From contig CACGIB010000011.1 in assembly GCA_902573045.1 (NCBI GenBank), positions 1 through 21,575 of the forward strand: a DNA stretch of 21,575 bases, given 5' to 3'. A program made the position numbers and the translations under genes. The stretch is from an uncultured Prochlorococcus sp. Lineage in GTDB: Bacteria > Cyanobacteriota > Cyanobacteriia > PCC-6307 > Cyanobiaceae. Under the pieces are notes generated by a model. The model was given only the letters and a program-made list of their open reading frames with translations, made no database searches and was not told the DNA's origin. Shown here one piece after another: positions 1-5,767 of the stretch (the first letter of the stretch is position 1; each line of letters begins with the position of its first letter).

Positions 1-542
1 CCGTGAGCTGATCTTAAGTGTATGTAATGGATCCACGATCTGCATGATCCAGACATATAGATTCTTGTTGGAGTGGCTAATGGTAAAACAAATCTCGCAC
101 ATTCTTTGGCTACCCCTTGGGCAAGTAAATCTTCATATAATTCTGAAGCGGCTTGAAAATGTAAAGCAATTTTTTCATTGAATCTTTTTTTTAATTCGTC
201 AGGGAGGTCAGGAATCGAATTTTGTCTATTTTTAAAATCTTGTCGCCTCAACTCTGGCAAAGGAATATTACCCAATTGAGAACTATCTGCATATCTCTGT
301 GAGAATTCTTGGAAAGTAAATGATCTATGTCTTAAAATTTGAGCTGCAATTCCTCTGTTGGTTTCTATTTGTAGAGTCATAAATGACTGTTCAAAAACAC
401 TCCAATGTTCATTTTTAATGCAATAACTCAATAATTTCGAATAATCTTCATTTTCCTGATTCTTTGGATTACTAACTCTTGCTATGTAAGCCATTGTTTT
501 TTCTGCATCAGGAGTTAGTGAAATTAGTTCAACTTTACTCAT
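1..542 (-). CDS. thyX: Flavin-dependent thymidylate synthase ThyX (partial, C-terminus beyond window)
   Basis: I translated this from the minus strand, starting at the ATG at 542-540. It makes dTMP from dUMP using methylenetetrahydrofolate and reduced FAD, replacing ThyA. The family signature is visible: RHR at residues 71-73, seven residues, then Ser81 and an Arg (RHR-X7-S), the dUMP/FAD-binding motif. A later segment with SGSCRSWIHYIHLR is also typical of ThyX. About 180 residues are present and the stop codon lies outside the window. The start sits 1 bp after the dcd stop, so the gene is almost certainly co-transcribed with dcd, whose dCTP deamination leads to the dUMP that ThyX uses. There is room for no promoter of its own. 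Confidence 0.95.
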   Translation of the reverse strand, partial: MSKVELISLTPDAEKTMAYIARVSNPKNQENEDYSKLLSYCIKNEHWSVFEQSFMTLQIETNRGIAAQILRHRSFTFQEFSQRYADSSQLGNIPLPELRRQDFKNRQNSIPDLPDELKKRFNEKIALHFQAASELYEDLLAQGVAKECARFVLPLATPTRIYMSGSCRSWIHYIHLRSAH

Positions 543-543
543 T

Positions 544-1137
544 TTATATCTTTGCTAGAGTAACTTTTTCGGGTTGGTTTTGATATTTACCTCTCCTATC
601 TTCATATGTTGTAGAGCATGGATCCCCTTCAAAAAAAAGTAGTTGGCAAATTCCTTCGTCAGCGTAAATTCTGCAATCTGCACCTGAACTATTACTAAAC
701 TCTAAAGTTAGGTGACCTTCCCAGCCTGCCTCTGCGGGGGTTGTATTAACAATTATCCCTAGTCTTGCATAAGTACTTTTACCTATGCAAATGACAGTTA
801 TGTTTTCTGGTACTTTCATCTTTTCTAAAGCCACTCCTAAACCGTAGGAGTGCGCAGGAAGAATAAAAAAGGATCCATCATTATCATGATGAAGAACAGT
901 TTTTTCTAAATTATTTGGATTAAACTTTTTGGGATTCATCACAGTGCCAGGGATATGTCTAAAAATAAGAAATTCTTTTGATGAAAGTCTCAAATCGTAG
1001 CCATAAGAAGAACATCCATAACTCAAAACTGGCTTTTGTTTATTATCAGGCTCAAGATGCCTCACCAAATTTGATTGGAATGGCTGTATCATTCCTTCCG
1101 AAGCTTTTTGATTTATCCAGAGATCATTTTTCAGCAT
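544..1137 (-). CDS. dcd: dCTP deaminase
   Basis: This 197-residue protein deaminates dCTP to dUTP, which dUTPase then turns into dUMP for thymidylate synthesis. Visible family features are the substrate-loop segment KSTYARLG (Ser121 and Arg125 match the catalytic Ser and Arg of E. coli Dcd) and AGWEGHLTLEF, with Glu146 in the place of the general base. Length fits the family. It lies between the CobO-like gene (5 bp upstream) and thyX (1 bp downstream), all on the minus strand, so the three form one operon. Some relatives are bifunctional dCTP deaminase/dUTPases. Bacterial sequences like this are normally monofunctional, but sequence reading alone does not settle that. Confidence 0.95.
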   Translation of the reverse strand: MLKNDLWINQKASEGMIQPFQSNLVRHLEPDNKQKPVLSYGCSSYGYDLRLSSKEFLIFRHIPGTVMNPKKFNPNNLEKTVLHHDNDGSFFILPAHSYGLGVALEKMKVPENITVICIGKSTYARLGIIVNTTPAEAGWEGHLTLEFSNSSGADCRIYADEGICQLLFFEGDPCSTTYEDRRGKYQNQPEKVTLAKI

Positions 1138-1142
1138 TGTTT

Positions 1143-1721
1143 TTATGAGCGAAGTTCGGTAATTTGATTGGCCATTAATAATAGATCTTTAGGAATATCT
1201 GTACCAGTAAGGATTACATCTCCTGATATAAATCGGTTTTCAAGTGTTGAAATCAAATCATCTTTGCCTATCATTTTCATGTGGATAGCTAAAAAAATTT
1301 CATCAAGTATTATTTGATCATTCTCGCCAGATTGTAATTCTTTTTTGCAAAAATTCCATAATTCTACAGTAGATTCATGAATAGATTTTCTTAAATTTTC
1401 ATTTTCTTCTATTGCTTCAGAATTATATTGATCAAAAGAATGTGATGATCTTATCCAGGTTAAATTACCACATAGCTTTACTGCATTAGCAACACCTTGT
1501 TTAACCCCTCCCTTCATAAATTGTATTAAAAGTACTCTCCTCCCAAGAGCAGCATTTCTCAGAGAATCTCTAATGATAGATGAGTAGCTTCCTCGATAAG
1601 GGGATTGATAGATTTGAATTTGTCCATTTTGTGTAAATTTTTTTAAATTATTTTTGATGGTAGTATTTTTTACGACATCAAGATTACTTCTGGAATAATT
1701 ATAGGATGAACTAGTTACCAT
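1143..1721 (-). CDS. CobO/BtuR-like corrinoid adenosyltransferase homologue with degenerate Walker A
   Basis: This 192-residue protein matches the CobA/CobO/BtuR fold. RRVLLIQFMKGG (near residues 62-73) aligns with the conserved VAIIQFIKG strand, ILDEIFLAIHMKMI aligns with the Walker B strand LDELNYAL, and VILTGTDIPKDLL aligns with the VLTGRGAP segment. Authentic enzymes transfer the adenosyl group of ATP to Co(I) corrinoids through an inverted P-loop, TGDGKGKTTAA. Here the ungapped equivalent, residues 39-48, reads QSPYRGSYSS, so the catalytic lysine and its Thr are absent. It could be an adenosyltransferase using another ATP-binding mode, or a non-catalytic corrinoid- or nucleotide-binding relative. 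It leads an operon with dcd and thyX, behind a probable tandem NrdR-box promoter. No symbol is given because activity is doubtful. Confidence 0.75.
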   Translation of the reverse strand: MVTSSSYNYSRSNLDVVKNTTIKNNLKKFTQNGQIQIYQSPYRGSYSSIIRDSLRNAALGRRVLLIQFMKGGVKQGVANAVKLCGNLTWIRSSHSFDQYNSEAIEENENLRKSIHESTVELWNFCKKELQSGENDQIILDEIFLAIHMKMIGKDDLISTLENRFISGDVILTGTDIPKDLLLMANQITELRS

Positions 1722-1735
1722 TATTTTAAATTTCT

Positions 1736-1782
1736 TTGCTATATACAGTATACTTAGAATTTATTTACACTGCATATAGTGT
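1736..1782 (-). promoter_or_regulatory. Probable tandem NrdR boxes in the promoter of the CobO-like/dcd/thyX operon
   Basis: The 16-mer at 1767-1782, ACACTGCATATAGTGT, matches 14 of 16 positions of the published NrdR consensus (acaCwAtATaTwGtgt) and is an inverted repeat; with flanking bases TTACACT (1765-1771) pairs with AGTGTAA (1778-1784). A second, weaker 16-mer at 1736-1751 has the core CTATATACAG (9 of 10 core positions, 11 of 16 overall). Their centres are exactly 31 bp apart with a 15-bp linker, the spacing known for functional NrdR box pairs. On the minus strand a candidate -10 (TATACT, complement of 1748-1753) overlaps the proximal box, so NrdR binding would block the promoter. The match was made by eye. 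Confidence 0.7.
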
Positions 1783-1789
1783 AATTTTA

Positions 1790-1829
1790 CTTAAAATAGG
1801 TTAAATCAAGTTAAAACTCACTTAAACAA
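1790..1829 (+). promoter_or_regulatory. Phased TTAAA direct repeats, HLR1/OmpR-family-like array
   Basis: Four octamers follow each other: CTTAAAAT (1790-1797), GTTAAATC (1800-1807), GTTAAAAC (1810-1817) and CTTAAACA (1821-1828). Start-to-start spacing is 10, 10 and 11 bp, one helical turn. Direct 8-bp repeats with 2-bp gaps are the layout of the RpaB HLR1 element (KTTACAWW-N2-KTTACAWW); each unit here matches about six of eight positions. The layout also resembles SphR PHO boxes. In AT-rich DNA such repeats could instead be phased A-tracts that bend the DNA. They lie 80-120 bp upstream of the predicted ntcA transcription start. Confidence 0.35.
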
Positions 1830-1861
1830 GCTTATTGAGATTCTAATAAGAATTTAAAATT

Positions 1862-1903
1862 GTTACTGTTGATACAAGATATTTCAATGTGCCTCCTTAA
1901 ATT
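1862..1903 (+). promoter_or_regulatory. NtcA-activated promoter of ntcA (autoregulation)
   Basis: GTT (1862-1864), eight bases, then TAC (1873-1875) forms a GTN10AC-class NtcA site with one deviation from GTA-N8-TAC. Exactly 22 bases later comes TAAATT (1898-1903), which fits the TA-N3-T form of the -10 element in NtcA-activated promoters. The transcription start should fall near 1910, giving a leader of roughly 14 nt before the ATG at 1924. NtcA autoregulation is established in other cyanobacteria; binding here is inferred from site and spacing. Confidence 0.75.
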
Positions 1904-1923
1904 TTTTAATAGTCAAGAAATTT

Positions 1924-2658
1924 ATGATACCTGCTTCCCGAGGATTCAGCCGCTTTAGTCCGCAACAGTCTGGACAAAGTAAAATTAACTCTGTTGGAGA
2001 ACGTTTTCCAATAAATAAAACTCTAATGGAAGTGATTAAAGGTCTTGATGGTGCAAGCACAGAAATGGTTGAGAGATCTAAAACAATATTTTTCCCTGGA
2101 GATCCTGCTGAGAGGGTTTATCTTATAAGAAGAGGAGCAGTAAGGTTGTCAAGAGTTTATGAGTCAGGAGAAGAGATAACTGTTGCTCTTTTAAGAGAGA
2201 ATAGTCTCTTCGGTGTTTTATCACTTCTAACAGGTCATAGATCTGATCGTTTTTACCATGCCATAGCATTCACAAGAGTAGAAATGATAACTGCACCTGC
2301 AAATTCTGTTTTAAGAGCTATAGAGGAAGATGCATCAGTCGGACTATTACTATTACAAGGGCTTTCAAGTAGGATCCTGCAAACTGAAACAATGATCGAA
2401 ACTCTTACACATAGAGATATGTCTTCTCGATTAGTAAGCTTTTTAATGGTTCTTTGTAGAGACTTTGGAGTTGCAAGTGAAAAAGGTATTACGATAGATC
2501 TAAGGCTTTCACATCAGGCAATTGCTGAAGCTATTGGTTCTACAAGAGTAACCATTACAAGATTATTGGGAGATTTAAAGGATTCAGGGCTTCTTAATAT
2601 TGAAAGAAAAAAAATTACAGTGTTTGATCCAATTGCTCTTGCAAAAAGATTTAATTGA
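1924..2658 (+). CDS. ntcA: Global nitrogen regulator NtcA (CRP/FNR family)
   Basis: This 244-residue transcription factor activates nitrogen-assimilation genes when 2-oxoglutarate is high. It has a cyclic-nucleotide-binding-like effector domain (about residues 50-135, with [20 protein letters not shown]), a long dimerisation helix, and a C-terminal winged helix-turn-helix. The recognition region [20 protein letters not shown] (about 196-215) is essentially that of characterised NtcA proteins. An N-terminal stretch of about 30 residues makes it longer than the roughly 222-residue freshwater proteins. The ATG at 1924 fits the NtcA-type promoter upstream, although no clear Shine-Dalgarno is present. 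It is divergent from the CobO-like operon and followed after 39 bp by the DUF3084 gene. Another target of this regulator, amt1, lies in the same window. Confidence 0.97.
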   Translation: MIPASRGFSRFSPQQSGQSKINSVGERFPINKTLMEVIKGLDGASTEMVERSKTIFFPGDPAERVYLIRRGAVRLSRVYESGEEITVALLRENSLFGVLSLLTGHRSDRFYHAIAFTRVEMITAPANSVLRAIEEDASVGLLLLQGLSSRILQTETMIETLTHRDMSSRLVSFLMVLCRDFGVASEKGITIDLRLSHQAIAEAIGSTRVTITRLLGDLKDSGLLNIERKKITVFDPIALAKRFN

Positions 2659-2660
2659 TT

Positions 2661-2677
2661 CATCATAAATTATGATG
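2661..2677. repeat. 17-bp near-perfect dyad between ntcA and the DUF3084 gene
   Basis: CATCATAA (2661-2668), one base, then TTATGATG (2670-2677) is a perfect inverted repeat. It starts 3 bp after the ntcA stop and lies 21-37 bp before the GTG of the next gene. As RNA it could fold as a 6-bp stem with a 5-nt loop, too weak for a good terminator and without a U-tract; as DNA it looks like a small operator. Function is unknown. Confidence 0.5.
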
Positions 2678-2697
2678 TGTTGAGTGTATGAAAAAGT

Positions 2698-3663
2698 GTG
2701 GCTTGGATTTTAATTGTTTTTTTAATATTACTAGGAGGATTAATTGCACCATTTGGGGATATTCTTGGAACAAAGATTGGTAAAGCAAGATTTAGTATCT
2801 TAAAATTAAGACCGAAAAAAACAGCAACCATAATAACGATAATAACTGGAGGCTTTATTAGTTCAATATCAATAGGGTTATTGATATTAGTTAGTGAAGA
2901 ATTCAGACAAAGGCTTTTTGTTGATATTCCTTTTTTGCAAAAAACTTTAGATGAAAGTAAAAAGGCTTTAATTCCTTTACAGGAAGAACGTAAGGAACTT
3001 GAAGGTAAAATTACAAAAAAAGAAAAAGAACTAAATCAATTAAAAAATAATATTAAAGAACTTAGGAGAGGAAATATTGTTATTAAAAGAGGACAAACTT
3101 TATTTATTGCTGAGGTTAATTCCAGTTCAAATATAAAATCAGAATTAACAAAAATCTTTAATGAAGCTGATAAATATGTTAAGAAATTTGTTATACCTAA
3201 TAATAAAGAAGCAAAAAATATTCTTTTGTGGAGACCTAGTGATATTGCAAAAATTGAGACTATAGCTGCTAGAAGCGGTGACTGGGTTTTATTAATTAAA
3301 TCAGCAACAAATGTTTTAAGAGGGGATAATTATGTTTTTGTATCTCCTGATTTATTAGAGAATAAATTTATAGTCAAAAAAGGGGATGTTATTACAAGTT
3401 CAATTCAGAGAGAAAGTGATTTAAATTTTAAATCAATAAATTTAATAATTAAATCATTGCTTAGAGAAACAAGAGATAAAATCAAATCAAAAGGATCACA
3501 AGTTACTGAAATTAAAACAAGAGGAAATTTTGTAAAAGAAATTAGAGACTTTATTCAAGAAAATCAAAATATCAAATTTAAGTTAGAAGTAGTTTCTTTA
3601 AGAGATAGTAAAACTGTAGAACCCATAGTCGTTGAGATTAATATATTAAAGATTGCATCTTAA
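2698..3663 (+). CDS. DUF3084 domain membrane protein (cyanobacterial)
   Basis: This 321-residue protein has two N-terminal membrane segments (about residues 2-24 and 43-66) flanking the charged linker DILGTKIGKARFSILKLRPK. A lysine/glutamate-rich coiled coil (about 86-124) follows, then a mixed alpha/beta region to the C-terminus. This architecture and the N-terminal pattern GGLIAPFGDILGTKIGKAR match the cyanobacterial DUF3084 family. Its function is not known to me. The start is the GTG at 2698, because an in-frame TGA lies just upstream at 2689-2691; the ATG at 2688 is in another frame. It runs directly into the next gene (TAA then ATG with no gap), so the two are co-transcribed, possibly with ntcA. 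Confidence 0.85.
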   Translation: MAWILIVFLILLGGLIAPFGDILGTKIGKARFSILKLRPKKTATIITIITGGFISSISIGLLILVSEEFRQRLFVDIPFLQKTLDESKKALIPLQEERKELEGKITKKEKELNQLKNNIKELRRGNIVIKRGQTLFIAEVNSSSNIKSELTKIFNEADKYVKKFVIPNNKEAKNILLWRPSDIAKIETIAARSGDWVLLIKSATNVLRGDNYVFVSPDLLENKFIVKKGDVITSSIQRESDLNFKSINLIIKSLLRETRDKIKSKGSQVTEIKTRGNFVKEIRDFIQENQNIKFKLEVVSLRDSKTVEPIVVEINILKIAS

Positions 3664-4101
3664 ATGCCTAGAGTAATAACTATTGATCCTGGAAAAAGTA
3701 AATGCGGCTTAGTCTTGGCTGAAATAAGTGAAAAAAAGGTATATGAGGCGATCATTCTTAAAAGTGAATCACTTGATAATTATGTCTGGAATTTAATTGC
3801 CACTTATGACATATCACAAATTATTATCGGCGATGGTACAACTAGTAGAGAGATTAGAGAAAAACTATCTTTTTTTAAAAAAGAAATAATAACTTTTGAG
3901 GAAAAAAATACTACATTTAGAGCTAAAGCAAGATATTTCGAACTTTTTCCAATTAGTGGTCTGAAGTTTTTAATGCCTAGGGAGATTTTTATTCTTAATA
4001 AAAACCTTGATGCGATATCAGCTTTGATAATTTTAGAAGATTATTGCAAAATGAAGTTTACTTTGAATCAAAATATAGATTTTAAAACTTGGCTGAAATA
4101 G
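3664..4101 (+). CDS. RuvX/YqgF-like RNase H-fold nuclease or resolvase-like protein
   Basis: The 145-residue protein shows the layout of RuvC/RuvX-type RNase H-fold nucleases. The first strand is VITIDPGKSKCGLVLA, with Asp8 in the metal-binding position. A fourth-strand IIIGDG (54-58) is followed by TFEEKNTTFRAKARY, aligning with the (D/E)E-x-T-T-x-A segment of RuvX (Glu79 or Glu80). The C-terminal LDAISALIILEDY supplies Asp116. So a D-E-D triad appears intact. RuvX/YqgF processes pre-16S rRNA in other bacteria and RuvC resolves Holliday junctions; which role, if either, applies is unknown. The ATG abuts the stop of the DUF3084 gene. The 3' end overlaps the convergent DUF3146 gene by 20 bp. 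Confidence 0.7.
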   Translation: MPRVITIDPGKSKCGLVLAEISEKKVYEAIILKSESLDNYVWNLIATYDISQIIIGDGTTSREIREKLSFFKKEIITFEEKNTTFRAKARYFELFPISGLKFLMPREIFILNKNLDAISALIILEDYCKMKFTLNQNIDFKTWLK

Positions 4102-4339
4102 TAAACTTATATTCATTTCCCGTTTCTAATTCATAATCTTTTTTCAACAAAAATCTCAATAAGGCATCCTCAATTAATGCTCTTCCCAAAGGTGGATTTA
4201 CTGTTAATAAACCTTTACTAAAGGACCATGTAAAAGTCCATTTAAATTGACTAGCTTCTACAACCCCCTGAATTTGCTTTTTTGAGAAGCAATATTCCTT
4301 AACACTTACATTGGCAATCGTTTCAGGTTTTGAACGCAT
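4082..4339 (-). CDS. DUF3146 family protein
   Basis: This 85-residue protein is a small soluble alpha/beta protein with no membrane segment or signal peptide. Its WTFTWSFSKGLLTVNPPLGRA centre and LIEDALLRFLLKKDYELETG C-terminal half match the cyanobacterial DUF3146 family, which has no known function. The ATG at 4339-4337 is 3 bp downstream of the pth stop, so it is the last gene of a pth-DUF3146 pair on the minus strand. The last 20 bp overlap the convergent RuvX-like gene, leaving no space for a dedicated terminator. Confidence 0.8.
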   Translation of the reverse strand: MRSKPETIANVSVKEYCFSKKQIQGVVEASQFKWTFTWSFSKGLLTVNPPLGRALIEDALLRFLLKKDYELETGNEYKFTISAKF

Positions 4340-4342
4340 TTC

Positions 4343-4945
4343 TTAAGGTTGATCTTTATCAAAAGAATTTAATTCATTAATAATATATTCTTCTTTTTTA
4401 GTATTTAGTTGTTCTAAGGATTCTATTACTCTTATATACACTCTATCCAATATTGATTTTTCTTCTAGAGAAATATTCCCTAATACATGTGAAATAGTAT
4501 TGAAATTATTTTTACCTTTTGTTAGAGAAGGAGACCCAATACCAATTCTGATTCTCTTAAAGTTTTGTGTTTGCAATTGTTCAATTATGCTTTTAAGCCC
4601 GTTATGTCCACCTGAACTTCCTTTTGTTCTAAATCTTATTTTCCCAAGGGGAAGGTCTTTATCATCGACTAGGATAAAAATCTGATCTAAATTTATCTTA
4701 TACCAGTCTACAATTGCTCGGACTGCATCACCACTGTTATTCATAAACGTATTTGGTAAAAATAACCTGAAAGTAGAATCATTGATTTTAAATTCTGAAC
4801 AGGAACTTTTAAGCTTATCTTTTAATAAAAAATTTGAATTATATTTTTTCGAGAAATTTTCAAGCAGTAAGAAACCTATATTATGTCTACTGTTATAGTA
4901 TTTTTTACCAGGATTTCCCAATCCAATTAAATATATTTCTTTCAT
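4343..4945 (-). CDS. pth: Peptidyl-tRNA hydrolase
   Basis: This 200-residue enzyme releases peptides from peptidyl-tRNAs that drop off ribosomes. All family landmarks are present: IGLGNPGKKYYNSRHNIGF with Asn11 and catalytic His21, FMNNSGDAV (substrate-binding Asn), VDDKDLPLGKIRFR with the Asp that orients the histidine, and GSSGGHNGLKSI. Length is normal. The gene is 137 bp downstream of psbH on the same strand and is followed at once by the DUF3146 gene. Confidence 0.96.
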   Translation of the reverse strand: MKEIYLIGLGNPGKKYYNSRHNIGFLLLENFSKKYNSNFLLKDKLKSSCSEFKINDSTFRLFLPNTFMNNSGDAVRAIVDWYKINLDQIFILVDDKDLPLGKIRFRTKGSSGGHNGLKSIIEQLQTQNFKRIRIGIGSPSLTKGKNNFNTISHVLGNISLEEKSILDRVYIRVIESLEQLNTKKEEYIINELNSFDKDQP

Positions 4946-5056
4946 GGTTTATTTCTAAATCTCTTTTTTTGAGAATTATGAATTTATATAAACTATAACT
5001 AATTAATAAAACAAAAATTCCAAATAAGTTATTAAGCCATTTTGAAATGAACTAAA

Positions 5057-5075
5057 CAACTTTTCGAGAAAATTG
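5057..5075 (-). terminator. Weak hairpin after psbH (possible terminator)
   Basis: On the minus strand, just past the psbH stop, CAATTTT (complement of 5069-5075) can pair with AAAGTTG (complement of 5057-5063) around a short CTCGA loop, with one G-U pair. A moderately T-rich tail (TTTAG) follows. Stability is low, so read-through from psbH into pth is possible. Confidence 0.25.
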
Positions 5076-5082
5076 AAGGAAT

Positions 5083-5283
5083 TTAGTTTCCGTTCCAATC
5101 TACTGAGAAACCTTGTAGTAATAGGGATTGATTATAAATCTGTAGAAGAATAACTAAAAAAACTAGAAGAAGTAGTCCTATCACAGTCATCACAGGAACT
5201 GCTCCCCAACCAGGTACCACTTTACCTTGGCCTGAATTACCAATTGCTTTTAAAAGACTTCCTAAGGCTGTTTTTTGACCCAT
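5083..5283 (-). CDS. psbH: Photosystem II protein PsbH
   Basis: This 66-residue single-helix thylakoid protein stabilises the photosystem II core and the QB side. The sequence begins [12 protein letters not shown], continues with [13 protein letters not shown] before one membrane helix (about residues 29-50), and ends with a short lumenal tail, [10 protein letters not shown], all typical of cyanobacterial PsbH. It lacks the phosphorylated N-terminal extension of plant proteins, as expected. It is divergent from psbN, with 79 bp between starts, and the spacer carries an 18-bp palindrome that probably contains its promoter. Confidence 0.97.
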
Positions 5284-5316
5284 TTGAATTCACAAAATCG
5301 AATATTATTTCGCTAT

Positions 5317-5334
5317 TGTATAAGAACTTATACA
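5317..5334. promoter_or_regulatory. Perfect 18-bp palindrome in the divergent psbH-psbN promoter region
   Basis: TGTATAAG (5317-5324), AA, CTTATACA (5327-5334) is a perfect dyad midway between psbH and psbN. Each half contains a TATACA/TACAAT-like -10 sequence on its outward strand (TACAAT on the minus strand, TATACA on the plus), so it may comprise two back-to-back promoters or an operator covering both. A single perfect HLR1-type half-site (TTTACAAA, 5342-5349) lies between it and psbN. No experimental basis is known to me. Confidence 0.45.
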
Positions 5335-5362
5335 TAAATTGTTTACAAACTTAGCAAAATTG

Positions 5363-5515
5363 ATGCAAACTTTATCATCTGCTCCAGATCCAGCAGTTTC
5401 CATTGCTGTAACAATTCTGGCATTACTTCTAGCCTTAACCGGTTTTGGTCTTTGGACTGCTTTTGGACCTAAAGCTGCAAAGCTCACAGATCCTTGGGAT
5501 GATCATGACGATTAA
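5363..5515 (+). CDS. psbN: PsbN, photosystem II assembly-associated protein
   Basis: Translation from the ATG at 5363 gives 50 residues: MQTLSSAPDPAVSIAVTI, then a hydrophobic helix of about 20 residues, then GFGLWTAFGPKAAKL and an acidic end, DPWDDHDD. The helix plus the GLWTAFGP-K motif identify PsbN. Despite its name, PsbN is regarded in plants as an assembly factor for photosystem II rather than a subunit. It is too short for many ORF callers, and a longer open frame on the opposite strand (5305-5487) is only its shadow. It is divergent from psbH, the same opposite-strand relation seen in plastid genomes, and is followed 108 bp later by psbI. Confidence 0.95.
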   Translation: MQTLSSAPDPAVSIAVTILALLLALTGFGLWTAFGPKAAKLTDPWDDHDD

Positions 5516-5623
5516 TCTCATTTAAAGTATTTCAAAATTTTCCAAAAATACAAAAAGTAAACATTTAACCATAGTTTAATTATAAATTTAATAGGATATA
5601 AATCTGTCAGCACTTGTAATTCC

Positions 5624-5752
5624 ATGCTTGCCTTAAAAATTTCTGTTTACACTATCGTCTTTTTCTTTGTTGGAATATTTCTCTTCGGATTTTTGGCAAG
5701 TGATCCAACAAGAACGCCAAACAGAAAAGACTTAGAAAGTCCTCAAGATTAA
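5624..5752 (+). CDS. psbI: Photosystem II reaction-centre protein PsbI
   Basis: Translation from the ATG at 5624 gives 42 residues. One N-terminal transmembrane helix ([19 protein letters not shown]) is followed by [19 protein letters not shown], the signature of PsbI, a one-helix subunit bound to D1 and needed for stable photosystem II. A candidate -10 (TATAAA, 5597-5602) lies 21 bp upstream of the start; no convincing -35 is seen. It is 15 bp upstream of the DUF3769 gene, so read-through is possible. Confidence 0.96.
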
Positions 5753-5767
5753 TCTTTAAATTAAAAT

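Noticed and set aside
1736..1784. LexA-type SOS box in the CobO-like promoter
   Set aside because: The dyad lacks the AGTAC/GTACT arms of cyanobacterial LexA sites and fits the NrdR consensus and spacing far better.
4946..5082. Hidden small gene such as tatA between psbH and pth
   Set aside because: The 137-bp spacer is too short for TatA, and no frame on either strand has a start codon followed by a plausible protein.
5305..5487. 60-codon open frame on the minus strand across psbN
   Set aside because: It is antisense to psbN, whose plus-strand translation is an unmistakable match, and the minus frame lacks family features.
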